A stretch of 64,000 bases of DNA from Roseateles sp. Lineage in GTDB: Bacteria; Pseudomonadota; Gammaproteobacteria; Burkholderiales; Burkholderiaceae_C. The notes below the pieces were generated by a model. That model was not told the DNA's origin, searched no databases, and saw nothing but the letters and a program-made list of their open reading frames with translations. The stretch covers positions 1 to 64,000 of the forward strand of contig JAFALK010000085.1 in the NCBI GenBank assembly GCA_019234295.1, given 5' to 3'. Positions 41,553 through 48,842 of the stretch are shown here, in pieces. Position numbers and translations under genes: made by a program. Each line of letters starts with the position of its first letter. Positions within the stretch are counted from its first letter, which is position 1.

Positions 41553-41572
41553 TACTGTATTCATGTACAGCT
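41553..41572 (-). promoter_or_regulatory. LexA-like SOS box
   Basis: The core CTGTATTCATGTACAG fits the CTG-N10-CAG LexA consensus and its flanking TA (TACTGTAT...) also matches. On the minus strand a GTGACT-like -35 and TACAGT-like -10 can be drawn around it, so LexA would block the promoter of the 67-residue protein gene. An adjoining palindrome TACAGCTGTA overlaps its end. Confidence 0.6.
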
Positions 41573-41580
41573 GTATAGAG

Positions 41581-42279
41581 TCACAGATTTGCAACAGCTG
41601 CAGCTGAGCGTGGGGGCTCGACGATTCGCCCGTCGCGCAACATCAGCCGAGCCTCGCCGAAGCGGGACAGGTCATCGGGGTCGTGGGTGATCATCAGCAT
41701 TGGGATGTCGATGCGATCGAGCAGGGCCTGCAACTCGTCGCGCATGCGGCCGCGAAGTTCTGGGTCCAGCGCGGAGAACGGTTCGTCGAGCAGCAAGGCC
41801 CGCGGCTCGTTGACCAAGGCGCGCGCCAGCGCCGTGCGCTGGCACTGGCCGCCTGAGAGCTCGTGCGGCCGCAGGGCCGCCACCTCCGTGAGCTCGAAGG
41901 CATGGAGCCAGCGGTCCACGGCTTCTTGCGCTGCGTGGCGGCCAGGATTGAACCAGCCGCGCTGCAGGCCGAAGCCGATGTTTTGCCGCACATTGAGAAG
42001 CGGGAACAGCGCGTAATCTTGAAAGAGATAGCCGAAGCCGCGCGCCCTGGCTGGCTGGTCGACGGCGGCATCGCTGTCGAACAGCGCCTCGCCGTCGAAG
42101 GCGATGCGGCCGCTATCGGGCCGCAGCAGGCCGGCGATCGCCTGCAGCATCAAGCTCTTGCCCGCGCCCGAGGGGCCGTAGATCACGGTGCGGCGCGCGT
42201 CGGTGCGAAAATGCACATCGAGCTCGAAGCTGCGCCCAGCGCTGTTGACACGCTTGTGGATGTTCACGTCGAGGCTCAC
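41581..42279 (-). CDS. modC: Molybdate ABC transporter ATP-binding protein ModC (short form)
   Basis: A 232-residue ATPase with Walker A GPSGAGKS near 35, signature LSGGQCQRTALAR and Walker B LLLDEPFSALDP. The GTG start overlaps the modB stop. Most ModC proteins are ~350 residues with a C-terminal molybdate-binding (MOP/TOBE) domain; this one stops after the ABC domain, so that regulatory domain is missing. Confidence 0.9.
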   Translation of the reverse strand: MSLDVNIHKRVNSAGRSFELDVHFRTDARRTVIYGPSGAGKSLMLQAIAGLLRPDSGRIAFDGEALFDSDAAVDQPARARGFGYLFQDYALFPLLNVRQNIGFGLQRGWFNPGRHAAQEAVDRWLHAFELTEVAALRPHELSGGQCQRTALARALVNEPRALLLDEPFSALDPELRGRMRDELQALLDRIDIPMLMITHDPDDLSRFGEARLMLRDGRIVEPPRSAAAVANL

Positions 42280-42956
42280 CGCATGACCTTTGCGCTGCGC
42301 GCCTGCGACAGACGCCCTGACGACAACAGCACGGCGATGCAGGTGATCGAAGTGATCAGCACCAGGGTGTTGGCCGTTGAATCCTGCCCGGCCTGCACGG
42401 CCTCGTAGACCGCGATGGACAGGGTCTGGGTCTTGCCCGGAATGCTGCCCGCCACCATCAGCGTGGCGCCGAACTCGCCCAGAGCGCGCGCAAAGGCCAG
42501 CAGCACACCGGCCAGGATGCCGTTCCAGGCCATGGGCAAGGTGACGCGGAGGAACACGGCCCACTCGCCCAGCCCCAGCACGCGCGCGGCGCGCTCGAGC
42601 TGCGGGTCCACGCCCTCGAAGGCGGCGCGCGCTGCCTTGAGCACCAGGGGGAAGGCCACAAGGGTGGCGGCGATCACGGCGCCCTGCCAGGTGAAGATCA
42701 ACTGCATGCCAAAGGTCTCGTAGAGCCAGGCACCGAGCCAGCCGCGCTTGCCGATGACGACGAGCAAGTAGTAGCCCAGCACGGTGGGCGGCAGCACCAT
42801 GGGCAGAGTCAGGGCCGCATCCAGCAGCTCGCGGCCCGGGAAGCGCTTGCGCGCCAGCAGCCAGCCCGTGCCCACACCCAGGACGAGATTCAGAGCTGTG
42901 GCGCAGCCAGCCACCTTCAGTGACAGAGCCAAGGCGATCCAGGCCGAGGAGTCCAT
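42276..42956 (-). CDS. modB: Molybdate ABC transporter permease ModB
   Basis: A 226-residue inner-membrane permease with about five to six hydrophobic segments and the EAA-type loop ERAARVLGLGEWAVFLRVTLPMAWNGI. The FARALGEFGATLMVAGSIPGKTQT segment is typical of ModB. Its start overlaps the modA stop and its stop overlaps modC. Confidence 0.95.
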   Translation of the reverse strand: MDSSAWIALALSLKVAGCATALNLVLGVGTGWLLARKRFPGRELLDAALTLPMVLPPTVLGYYLLVVIGKRGWLGAWLYETFGMQLIFTWQGAVIAATLVAFPLVLKAARAAFEGVDPQLERAARVLGLGEWAVFLRVTLPMAWNGILAGVLLAFARALGEFGATLMVAGSIPGKTQTLSIAVYEAVQAGQDSTANTLVLITSITCIAVLLSSGRLSQARSAKVMR

Positions 42957-43705
42957 CAGGGCTTGACGAATCCGTACCGGGCCAGGACAGCCTGTCCGGC
43001 CGGCGAAAGTACGTAGTCGACGAACTTGCGTGCGGCCTGCGCGTTAGGACTGCCCGCGACGACGGCGGCGGGATAGCTGATGGGCGCCTCGGTCGGCACC
43101 TGCAAGGCGACCCTGACTTTGTCCTTCTGCACGGCAACGTCGGTGGCGTAGACGAAGCCGGCCTCGACCTCGCCGCGCGCCACATAGTCCAGCGCCTGGC
43201 GCACATTGGTGGCGTATACGGCCTTGGCCTCGACGGCGGCCCAGAGCCCGGCAGCCTCCAGCGCGCCCTTGGCGTAGCGGCCCGCCGGCACGCCCTCGGG
43301 CTTGCCGAGCGCGATGCGCCTGACCTCGGGCTTGCGCAGATCGGCGAGCGCTGCAAGCGGTGCACTGTCGATCGGCACGATCAGCACTAGCGCGTTGTTC
43401 GCAAAGTTGTGCCGGCTGCTGGCCACGAGCAGGTGCTGGGCCTGTGCCTTGTCCATGGTCTCCTGGTCGGCCGAAGCGAACAGATCGGCGGGCGCGCCCT
43501 TGGAGATCTGGGCAAGCAAGGTGTCGGAAGACCCGAAATTGAAGAGCAGCGTGGTCCCGGGGTTGCGGGCTTCGAAACCCGGCGCCAGCGCCTTGAACGC
43601 GTTGGTGAGGCTGGCCGCCGCCGAGACGGTCAACTCGGCCGCCTGCGCGGCAACGCCCGCCGTCGTCAGCACGAGTGTCAAGAGAATCGATGGAAACTTC
43701 TTCAT
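42956..43705 (-). CDS. modA: Periplasmic molybdate-binding protein ModA
   Basis: A 249-residue binding protein with a signal peptide (about 1-22, ending AAQA) and the ModA opening LTVSAAASLTNAFKAL, then FNFGSSDTLLAQI, which contain the oxyanion-binding Ser residues. I chose the ATG at 43705; an in-frame ATG at 43735 adds a basic lead of ten residues. The transporter probably serves molybdoenzymes such as the oxidoreductase at 36020-38062. Confidence 0.94.
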   Translation of the reverse strand: MKKFPSILLTLVLTTAGVAAQAAELTVSAAASLTNAFKALAPGFEARNPGTTLLFNFGSSDTLLAQISKGAPADLFASADQETMDKAQAQHLLVASSRHNFANNALVLIVPIDSAPLAALADLRKPEVRRIALGKPEGVPAGRYAKGALEAAGLWAAVEAKAVYATNVRQALDYVARGEVEAGFVYATDVAVQKDKVRVALQVPTEAPISYPAAVVAGSPNAQAARKFVDYVLSPAGQAVLARYGFVKP

Positions 43706-43759
43706 GCACTGCTCCGAGGATGCCTTGCAGCGCAATATACCGTCAGATACGTCGAAGCC

Positions 43760-44467
43760 TCAGACCTTGAGCCTGAAGGGACTGAAGTTCGTGTCGCGGT
43801 CGTAGTAGTCCTCGCCCTCAGCCCGCTTGAGGAACCCGCAGATCTTGTAGGTGAAGGGCGTCATGGCCCCTTCCCAGCAGGTCTTGAACAGGTACTGGGT
43901 GATCGTCACGGCGATCAGTTGCTCCTGCGGCCAGATGCCCCAGAACGCAATGATGAAGAACAGGCTGGTGTCCACGAACTGGCCGACGATGGTAGAGCCG
44001 ATGAAGCGCACCCACAGATGCCGCCCTTCCATATAGACCTTGAGCTTGGCCATCACGAAGCTGTTGGCGAAGCTGCCGCACCAGAACGCGATCATGGAGC
44101 CGGCGACGATGCGCCAGGTGTTGCCGAACACCGCCTCGAGATGCCCCTGGTAGGCATCCATGAAGCCGTTCTTGGCGGGCGGCAGGTGTACGACGACAAA
44201 GGCCATGAAGGCGGCGAACACCAGCGCGCCGAAACCGGCCCAGACCACGCGGCGGTCGCGGCTGTAGCCATAGACCTCGGTCAGCACGTCTCCGAAGATG
44301 TAGGAGAGCGGGAAGAACATCAGGTCCGCGCCAAAGGTGACGGTACCGAGCACCGGCAGCGTCAGCTGCGCCGCCTTGGCCGCGCCGATCAGATTGGAGC
44401 ACAGCAGCACGCACACGAAGGCGGCCATGAGGAGGTCGTAGTAGCGGTAGCTGCGCGGCTGGGTCAT
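43760..44467 (-). CDS. Queuosine precursor transporter (YhhQ/VUT family)
   Basis: A 235-residue inner-membrane protein with about six hydrophobic segments. The FPLSYIFGDVLTEVYGYSRDRRVVW segment and FVDTSLFFIIAF are characteristic of the family that imports queuine or preQ bases for tRNA modification. It starts 7 bp after gspB on the same strand, so it may be read from that transcript. No preQ1 riboswitch was seen. Confidence 0.92.
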   Translation of the reverse strand: MTQPRSYRYYDLLMAAFVCVLLCSNLIGAAKAAQLTLPVLGTVTFGADLMFFPLSYIFGDVLTEVYGYSRDRRVVWAGFGALVFAAFMAFVVVHLPPAKNGFMDAYQGHLEAVFGNTWRIVAGSMIAFWCGSFANSFVMAKLKVYMEGRHLWVRFIGSTIVGQFVDTSLFFIIAFWGIWPQEQLIAVTITQYLFKTCWEGAMTPFTYKICGFLKRAEGEDYYDRDTNFSPFRLKV

Positions 44468-44474
44468 GAGGGCC

Positions 44475-45077
44475 TCAGTAGTCGAGAGTGAATCGCTGGC
44501 CTTGGTAGGACAAGGTCGCCTTGCGCAGGCCGATGGCCTCGAGCGTCAGGCCTGGCGAGAGCGAGTCGCCCTCGTGATAGACGACGCTGTTGACGATCAG
44601 TATGCGGGCCGCGGGCGTGTCCGAATACATGGAGCCGCCCACCTTCAGCGGCGGCAGTGTGCGCCGCAGGGACTCAGGCAGCTCGGCAAGCGCCAGTACG
44701 GGGCTGGAAGCCGGTGCAGCGAGCGGCGTGGGCACGGGACGCGGCGGGGGCGGGACGCTTGGCACGGGCCGCGGATCGGCGCGAAGGGTTTGAACGGCCT
44801 GAACAGGCGACAGGGCCTGGGCGGGCCGAGCGGCCTGAGCGGGCCGAGCGGGCGCAGTCGTGAGCACTTGACCCACGGAAGGCGCGGGTGTCGGCCACAG
44901 CCACAAGCCGATCAGCGACACGACAATCAGCGCCAGCGCCACAAGCACATAAGGCGTCAGCGATCGCGGCATCGCAGTGCCTTGAGCGGCGGGGGGTGCC
45001 TGGCTTTGCAAGGTCGGCACCGCACCGCGCTGCCGCTCGGCTTCCGCCTTCTTGAGGGCTTCGAGGATGTAGGACAT
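44475..45077 (-). CDS. gspB: GspB-like type II secretion accessory protein
   Basis: A 200-residue inner-membrane protein: a short cytoplasmic start (MSYILEALKKAEAERQRG), one membrane segment near residues 40-60, a long Pro/Ala-rich periplasmic linker, and a C-terminal domain (ARILIVNSVVYHEGDSLSPGLTLEAIG) typical of GspB/PilP-like folds. It overlaps gspA by one base. GspAB helps place the secretin pore; other gsp genes are not in the window. Confidence 0.88.
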   Translation of the reverse strand: MSYILEALKKAEAERQRGAVPTLQSQAPPAAQGTAMPRSLTPYVLVALALIVVSLIGLWLWPTPAPSVGQVLTTAPARPAQAARPAQALSPVQAVQTLRADPRPVPSVPPPPRPVPTPLAAPASSPVLALAELPESLRRTLPPLKVGGSMYSDTPAARILIVNSVVYHEGDSLSPGLTLEAIGLRKATLSYQGQRFTLDY

Positions 45078-46615
45078 TACTTCAGCAGCCTCGGCTCATC
45101 GCTCGCACCGGTGGCGCGTGCCAGTTGCATCAGGGTGACCGGGCCCGCGATGCCGTCACTCGGAAGGCCTTGCGCCCGCTGGAAGGCGGCGATGCGCCGA
45201 TGCAGCTCGACTTCTTTGAGCGGATCCAGCACCGAGCCGTCGAGCTTGCCGAGTTGCTGCGCCAGCCACCCTGGCGAGGCGCGGCCCGGGTGACCGGAGT
45301 CCTCGGGCGGCGCGCGCCACAGCGTCATGAATTCACCTTGCCAGGCCTGGCTCAGGCGCGTGAGGCTGACCGTCTGCTGTTGCCCACCTTGCCTGAGTAC
45401 TGCCTCCTGGCCCGAAAGCCGCTCCAGCACGACCCAGCCGGAGCCGATGCGTAGGAGGGCCGGCCGGTCCAGGAAGCGCAGGCTGGACAGCCCCGCCTCG
45501 CTGTGCAGACAGCGCAGCCCCCCTTCGCCCAGGGCCGCGCAATCGGCGCCTTGCGCCTGCCAGAGAGCGGCCAGGTCGGACAAGGCTGCGGCCTCGTCGA
45601 CGGGATGGGCGATGAGCTCCGCCATCGCGGCTGAGGCAGGCGCCGAGGTGGGATTCGAGGCGGGATTCGAAGCGGGGGTAGCGACGGGAACGGGCGCTTG
45701 GGTCGGCTTGCGATTCAGCGCGGTCCAGCCCGTTGCCAAGGTGCCTGCCATCGCGAGCGCCAGGGCGCTGAGGCCAGCCACGAGGAACCAGGGGCGCTTT
45801 TGCGCTGCGTCGTCGAAGACCTCGGCCGCGGCCTTGACCAGGGTCGAGGCCTGGACCTGCTTGTGGCCCTGCGAATACGCCCCCAGCAAGGCCCGGTCGC
45901 ACAGCAGATTGATGCGCCGCGGTACACCGCCGGTCAGGCGATGGACCTGCCTGAGCACCGCGGCGTCGAAGGGCGCGGGGCCCTTGAGGCCGCCCACGTT
46001 CAGGCGATGCTGGACATAGCTGGCCGTCTCGGCAGCGGACAGCGCGTCGAGGTGAAAGCGCGCAATCACGCGCTGAGCCAGTTGCTCGAGCTCGGGCCGC
46101 GCCAGCATCTGGCGCAACTCGGGTTGGCCGATCAGGATGATCTGCAGCAGCTTGCGCTCGTGCGTCTCCAGGTTCGTCAGCAGGCGCAGCTGCTCCAGCA
46201 CCTCGGGCGCCAGGTTCTGCGCCTCGTCGATGATGAGCACGTTGTTGCGACCCTCGGCATGGCAGCGCAGCAGGTGGGCGTTGATCACGTCCACATGGGC
46301 CTTGACGGAATCGCTCTCGGGCGCCGCGACATGGAACTCCTCACAGACCGTACGCAGCAGCTCCAGCACGGTGAGCTTGGGGTTGAAGATGTAGGCGACG
46401 TTGCAGTTCACCGGGATCTGCTCGAGGAAGCAGCGGCACACCGTCGTCTTGCCCGCCCCGATCTCGCCCGTGAGCAGCACGAAGCCGCCACCGCCGCGAA
46501 GGCCGTACAGCAGGTGAGCGAGCGCTTCGCGATGTCGCTCGCTCATGAAGAGGTAGTGCGGGTCGGGTGCGATCGAGAAGGGCTCGCGCTCGAGGCCGAA
46601 GAAGGGGGCGTACAT
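45077..46615 (-). CDS. gspA: GspA/ExeA-like AAA ATPase with peptidoglycan-binding domain
   Basis: A 512-residue protein. An N-terminal AAA+ ATPase (Walker A GEIGAGKTT, Walker B VLIIDEAQNL), one membrane segment at about 272-292, and a periplasmic part ending in a peptidoglycan-binding domain (DPLKEVELHRRIAAFQRAQGLPSDGIAGP). By family it couples ATP hydrolysis to remodelling of peptidoglycan for secretin assembly. Length is normal. Confidence 0.93.
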   Translation of the reverse strand: MYAPFFGLEREPFSIAPDPHYLFMSERHREALAHLLYGLRGGGGFVLLTGEIGAGKTTVCRCFLEQIPVNCNVAYIFNPKLTVLELLRTVCEEFHVAAPESDSVKAHVDVINAHLLRCHAEGRNNVLIIDEAQNLAPEVLEQLRLLTNLETHERKLLQIILIGQPELRQMLARPELEQLAQRVIARFHLDALSAAETASYVQHRLNVGGLKGPAPFDAAVLRQVHRLTGGVPRRINLLCDRALLGAYSQGHKQVQASTLVKAAAEVFDDAAQKRPWFLVAGLSALALAMAGTLATGWTALNRKPTQAPVPVATPASNPASNPTSAPASAAMAELIAHPVDEAAALSDLAALWQAQGADCAALGEGGLRCLHSEAGLSSLRFLDRPALLRIGSGWVVLERLSGQEAVLRQGGQQQTVSLTRLSQAWQGEFMTLWRAPPEDSGHPGRASPGWLAQQLGKLDGSVLDPLKEVELHRRIAAFQRAQGLPSDGIAGPVTLMQLARATGASDEPRLLK

Positions 46616-46658
46616 GGTGGGCGCGATCCTACCTTCGCCGGTTCATGTCTTCACGGCC

Positions 46659-48686
46659 TCACAGCTTCTCGAACCAGATCGCCTGCCCCCCGCCGGGGGC
46701 GAGATGCAGCCGCAGCCGCGTCTTCGCGTCGACCTCGCGCGTTTGCACGACCATATCCTCGCGGTGGGTCTTGTAGTCGGCCTTGGGCCCGTCCTTGTAG
46801 ATGTGGGCGCGGTAGCGCTGGCCGGGCCTGAGGAAGTCCAGCACCACATCGAGCTGGTGCGCCTTGGCGTCACCGATGGCGCCCAGGTACCAGTCCTCGC
46901 TCGCTCGGTCCTTGCGCGCGATCGTGGCGAACTCGCCCACCTCGCCGCCCAGCACGCGCGTCTCGGCCCAGTCCATCGGAACGCGGCGGATGAAATCGAA
47001 CGGAACGGGGTTCTTCTCGTAGACCTCGGGCAGGTCGGCCGCCATCTGCAAAGGACTGTAGATCACGACGTACAGAGCGAGCTGCTTGGCCCAGGTCGTC
47101 GGCACACCCTGCGGGATCTGCGTCTTCATGCTCAGGATGCCCGGCGTGAAATCCATCGGCGAGCACAGCAGGCGTGTGAACACGAGGTTGGCCTCGTGCT
47201 CGGGTGGGTTGCCGGGCTCGCCCCAGGCGTTGTACTCCTGGCCCCGCGCGCCTTCGCGCGAGACCCAGTTCGGGTAGGTGCGGCGCAGGCCCGTGTCCTT
47301 GACGGGCTCGTGCGTGTCGACGGTGATGTGGCGCTTCGCCGCCTCCAGCACCACCTTCAGGTGGTGGCGCACCATGTCCTGACCTTCGTGCCATCCACGG
47401 CGCTCGACGCCCTCGGCCCCATAAACCTGGGCCTGGGCTGCATCGCTGACGTAGCCGGTCTTCACGGCAGGCACGCCCAGGCGCACATAGAGGTCCAGCG
47501 CGGGGCCGAGCTGGCGCTCGTAATTGGCGGCATTGGCCGCCGTCTCGTGATGCCCGACGAGGGCCACTCCCTTTTCCTTCGCATAGGCCGCCACGCGCCC
47601 CAGGTCGAAATCGGCATAGGGCTCGGTGAAGCTGAAGTCCGCCCCGCCGTCGCTCCACCAGTTGCCGTCCCAGCCCTTGTTCCAGCCCTCGACCAGCACT
47701 CCGCCGATCCCGTTCTTGGCGGCGAAGTCGATGTAGCGCATCGCGTTGGCCGTCGTCGCGCCGTGCTTCGGGCCACTGCCCCAGGTGGACTTGCCCAGGT
47801 GCATCTCCCACCACACGCCGATGAACTTCAAAGGCTTGACCCACGACACGTCGCCGAGGGCATTGGGCTCATTGAGGTTGAGCATCAGGCGCGACTCCGC
47901 CAGTCTGGACGCGGAATCGGCGATCTGCACCATGCGCCATGGCGTGGCGAAAGGCGCCATGCGGTGCACCTTGGGCTGGCCCGCGCTGCCCGGTGTCAGA
48001 TCGGCCTTGAACCGGCGCCCCTCCACGCGCGCGAGATTCATGCCCGAGTAGTCGACCAGGGCCGCCTCGTGGATGGCCAAGTGCGTCCCGTTGTCCAGAC
48101 GCAGCGTCATCGGCGTCTGCGCCAGGCCGACCTCGTTGATGGATGTGCGCAGATAGAGGTATTCCTCGCGGTTCCATTCGAAGGCTGTGTCCCACCATGC
48201 CGTGCCCGGCCGGGCGACATTGAACTCGGTCAGCTCCTCGCCAATGTTCACGCTCTTGAGCTCAGCCTGCTCAGGGAAGACATAGCGCAAGGCCACGCCG
48301 TCGTCGTAGGCGCGCAGGCGCAGCTCCAGGCGTCGGCGCAGGCCCTCGCGCTCGCGCAGGCCCACGGACAGTTCGCGATAGTGGTTGCGGATGAAGCGTT
48401 GCTCGCCCCAGGGCTGCTCCCAGGTCTCGTCGAACTCGCGCGTGGCGGCCGCCTCGAGTTCGAAGCCGCGTTCGAGCTTGCGCGCGTCGGTCAGCAGAAA
48501 ACCCAGGCGCGAGGGCTCGATCAGGGGCTTGCCGTCGCGCTGCACCGACCACAGCGCGCGGCCGTCTTTGTCGATGTCCAGCCGCAGGTGGTTGCGGCCA
48601 TCGGGCGAGGCGAGCTCGGCCACGGGAGCCGCGCCAGCCAGCAAGGACAGCAAAGCCAGTGCAAGGGCGAAGACGAAGCGGGGCAT
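46659..48686 (-). CDS. Glycoside hydrolase family 97 alpha-glucosidase
   Basis: A 675-residue exported enzyme: signal peptide (about 1-19), N-terminal beta-sandwich, catalytic TIM barrel, C-terminal sheet. GH97 motifs are GVWWEMHLG, VGHHETAAN, VDTHEPVKDTGLRRTYPNW and RGQEYNAWG. The Glu residues in HHET, HEP and QEYN correspond to the calcium/base and acid positions of inverting SusB-type members, rather than the Asp of retaining members. It probably releases glucose from alpha-glucans. No transporter or regulator is adjacent. Confidence 0.93.
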   Translation of the reverse strand: MPRFVFALALALLSLLAGAAPVAELASPDGRNHLRLDIDKDGRALWSVQRDGKPLIEPSRLGFLLTDARKLERGFELEAAATREFDETWEQPWGEQRFIRNHYRELSVGLREREGLRRRLELRLRAYDDGVALRYVFPEQAELKSVNIGEELTEFNVARPGTAWWDTAFEWNREEYLYLRTSINEVGLAQTPMTLRLDNGTHLAIHEAALVDYSGMNLARVEGRRFKADLTPGSAGQPKVHRMAPFATPWRMVQIADSASRLAESRLMLNLNEPNALGDVSWVKPLKFIGVWWEMHLGKSTWGSGPKHGATTANAMRYIDFAAKNGIGGVLVEGWNKGWDGNWWSDGGADFSFTEPYADFDLGRVAAYAKEKGVALVGHHETAANAANYERQLGPALDLYVRLGVPAVKTGYVSDAAQAQVYGAEGVERRGWHEGQDMVRHHLKVVLEAAKRHITVDTHEPVKDTGLRRTYPNWVSREGARGQEYNAWGEPGNPPEHEANLVFTRLLCSPMDFTPGILSMKTQIPQGVPTTWAKQLALYVVIYSPLQMAADLPEVYEKNPVPFDFIRRVPMDWAETRVLGGEVGEFATIARKDRASEDWYLGAIGDAKAHQLDVVLDFLRPGQRYRAHIYKDGPKADYKTHREDMVVQTREVDAKTRLRLHLAPGGGQAIWFEKL

Positions 48687-48762
48687 GCGGGACTCCTAGG
48701 CGGACAAGGCGTTTCACGACGAAACTCGACGTCACATTCTGGCGGAAGCGCGGACGCCGGCA

Positions 48763-48790
48763 TTGCCCTGGCGACCGGTTTGGATATGCT
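48763..48790 (+). promoter_or_regulatory. Possible promoter for the diguanylate cyclase gene
   Basis: TTGCCC (48763-48768) and TATGCT (48785-48790) are 16 bp apart and end 52 bp before the ATG. The match to sigma70 is moderate. Confidence 0.35.
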
Positions 48791-48842
48791 CGGGTGGACG
48801 GGATGCATCTAGGCTTCGCAGAAGGCCACACAGAAGGACATC

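Noticed and set aside
44468..44474. preQ1 riboswitch before the queuosine precursor transporter
   Set aside because: Only 7 bp separate it from gspB, leaving no room for a riboswitch.
46614..48812. 732-residue plus-strand frame opposite the GH97 gene
   Set aside because: Shadow frame. The minus strand carries all GH97 motifs and a signal peptide.
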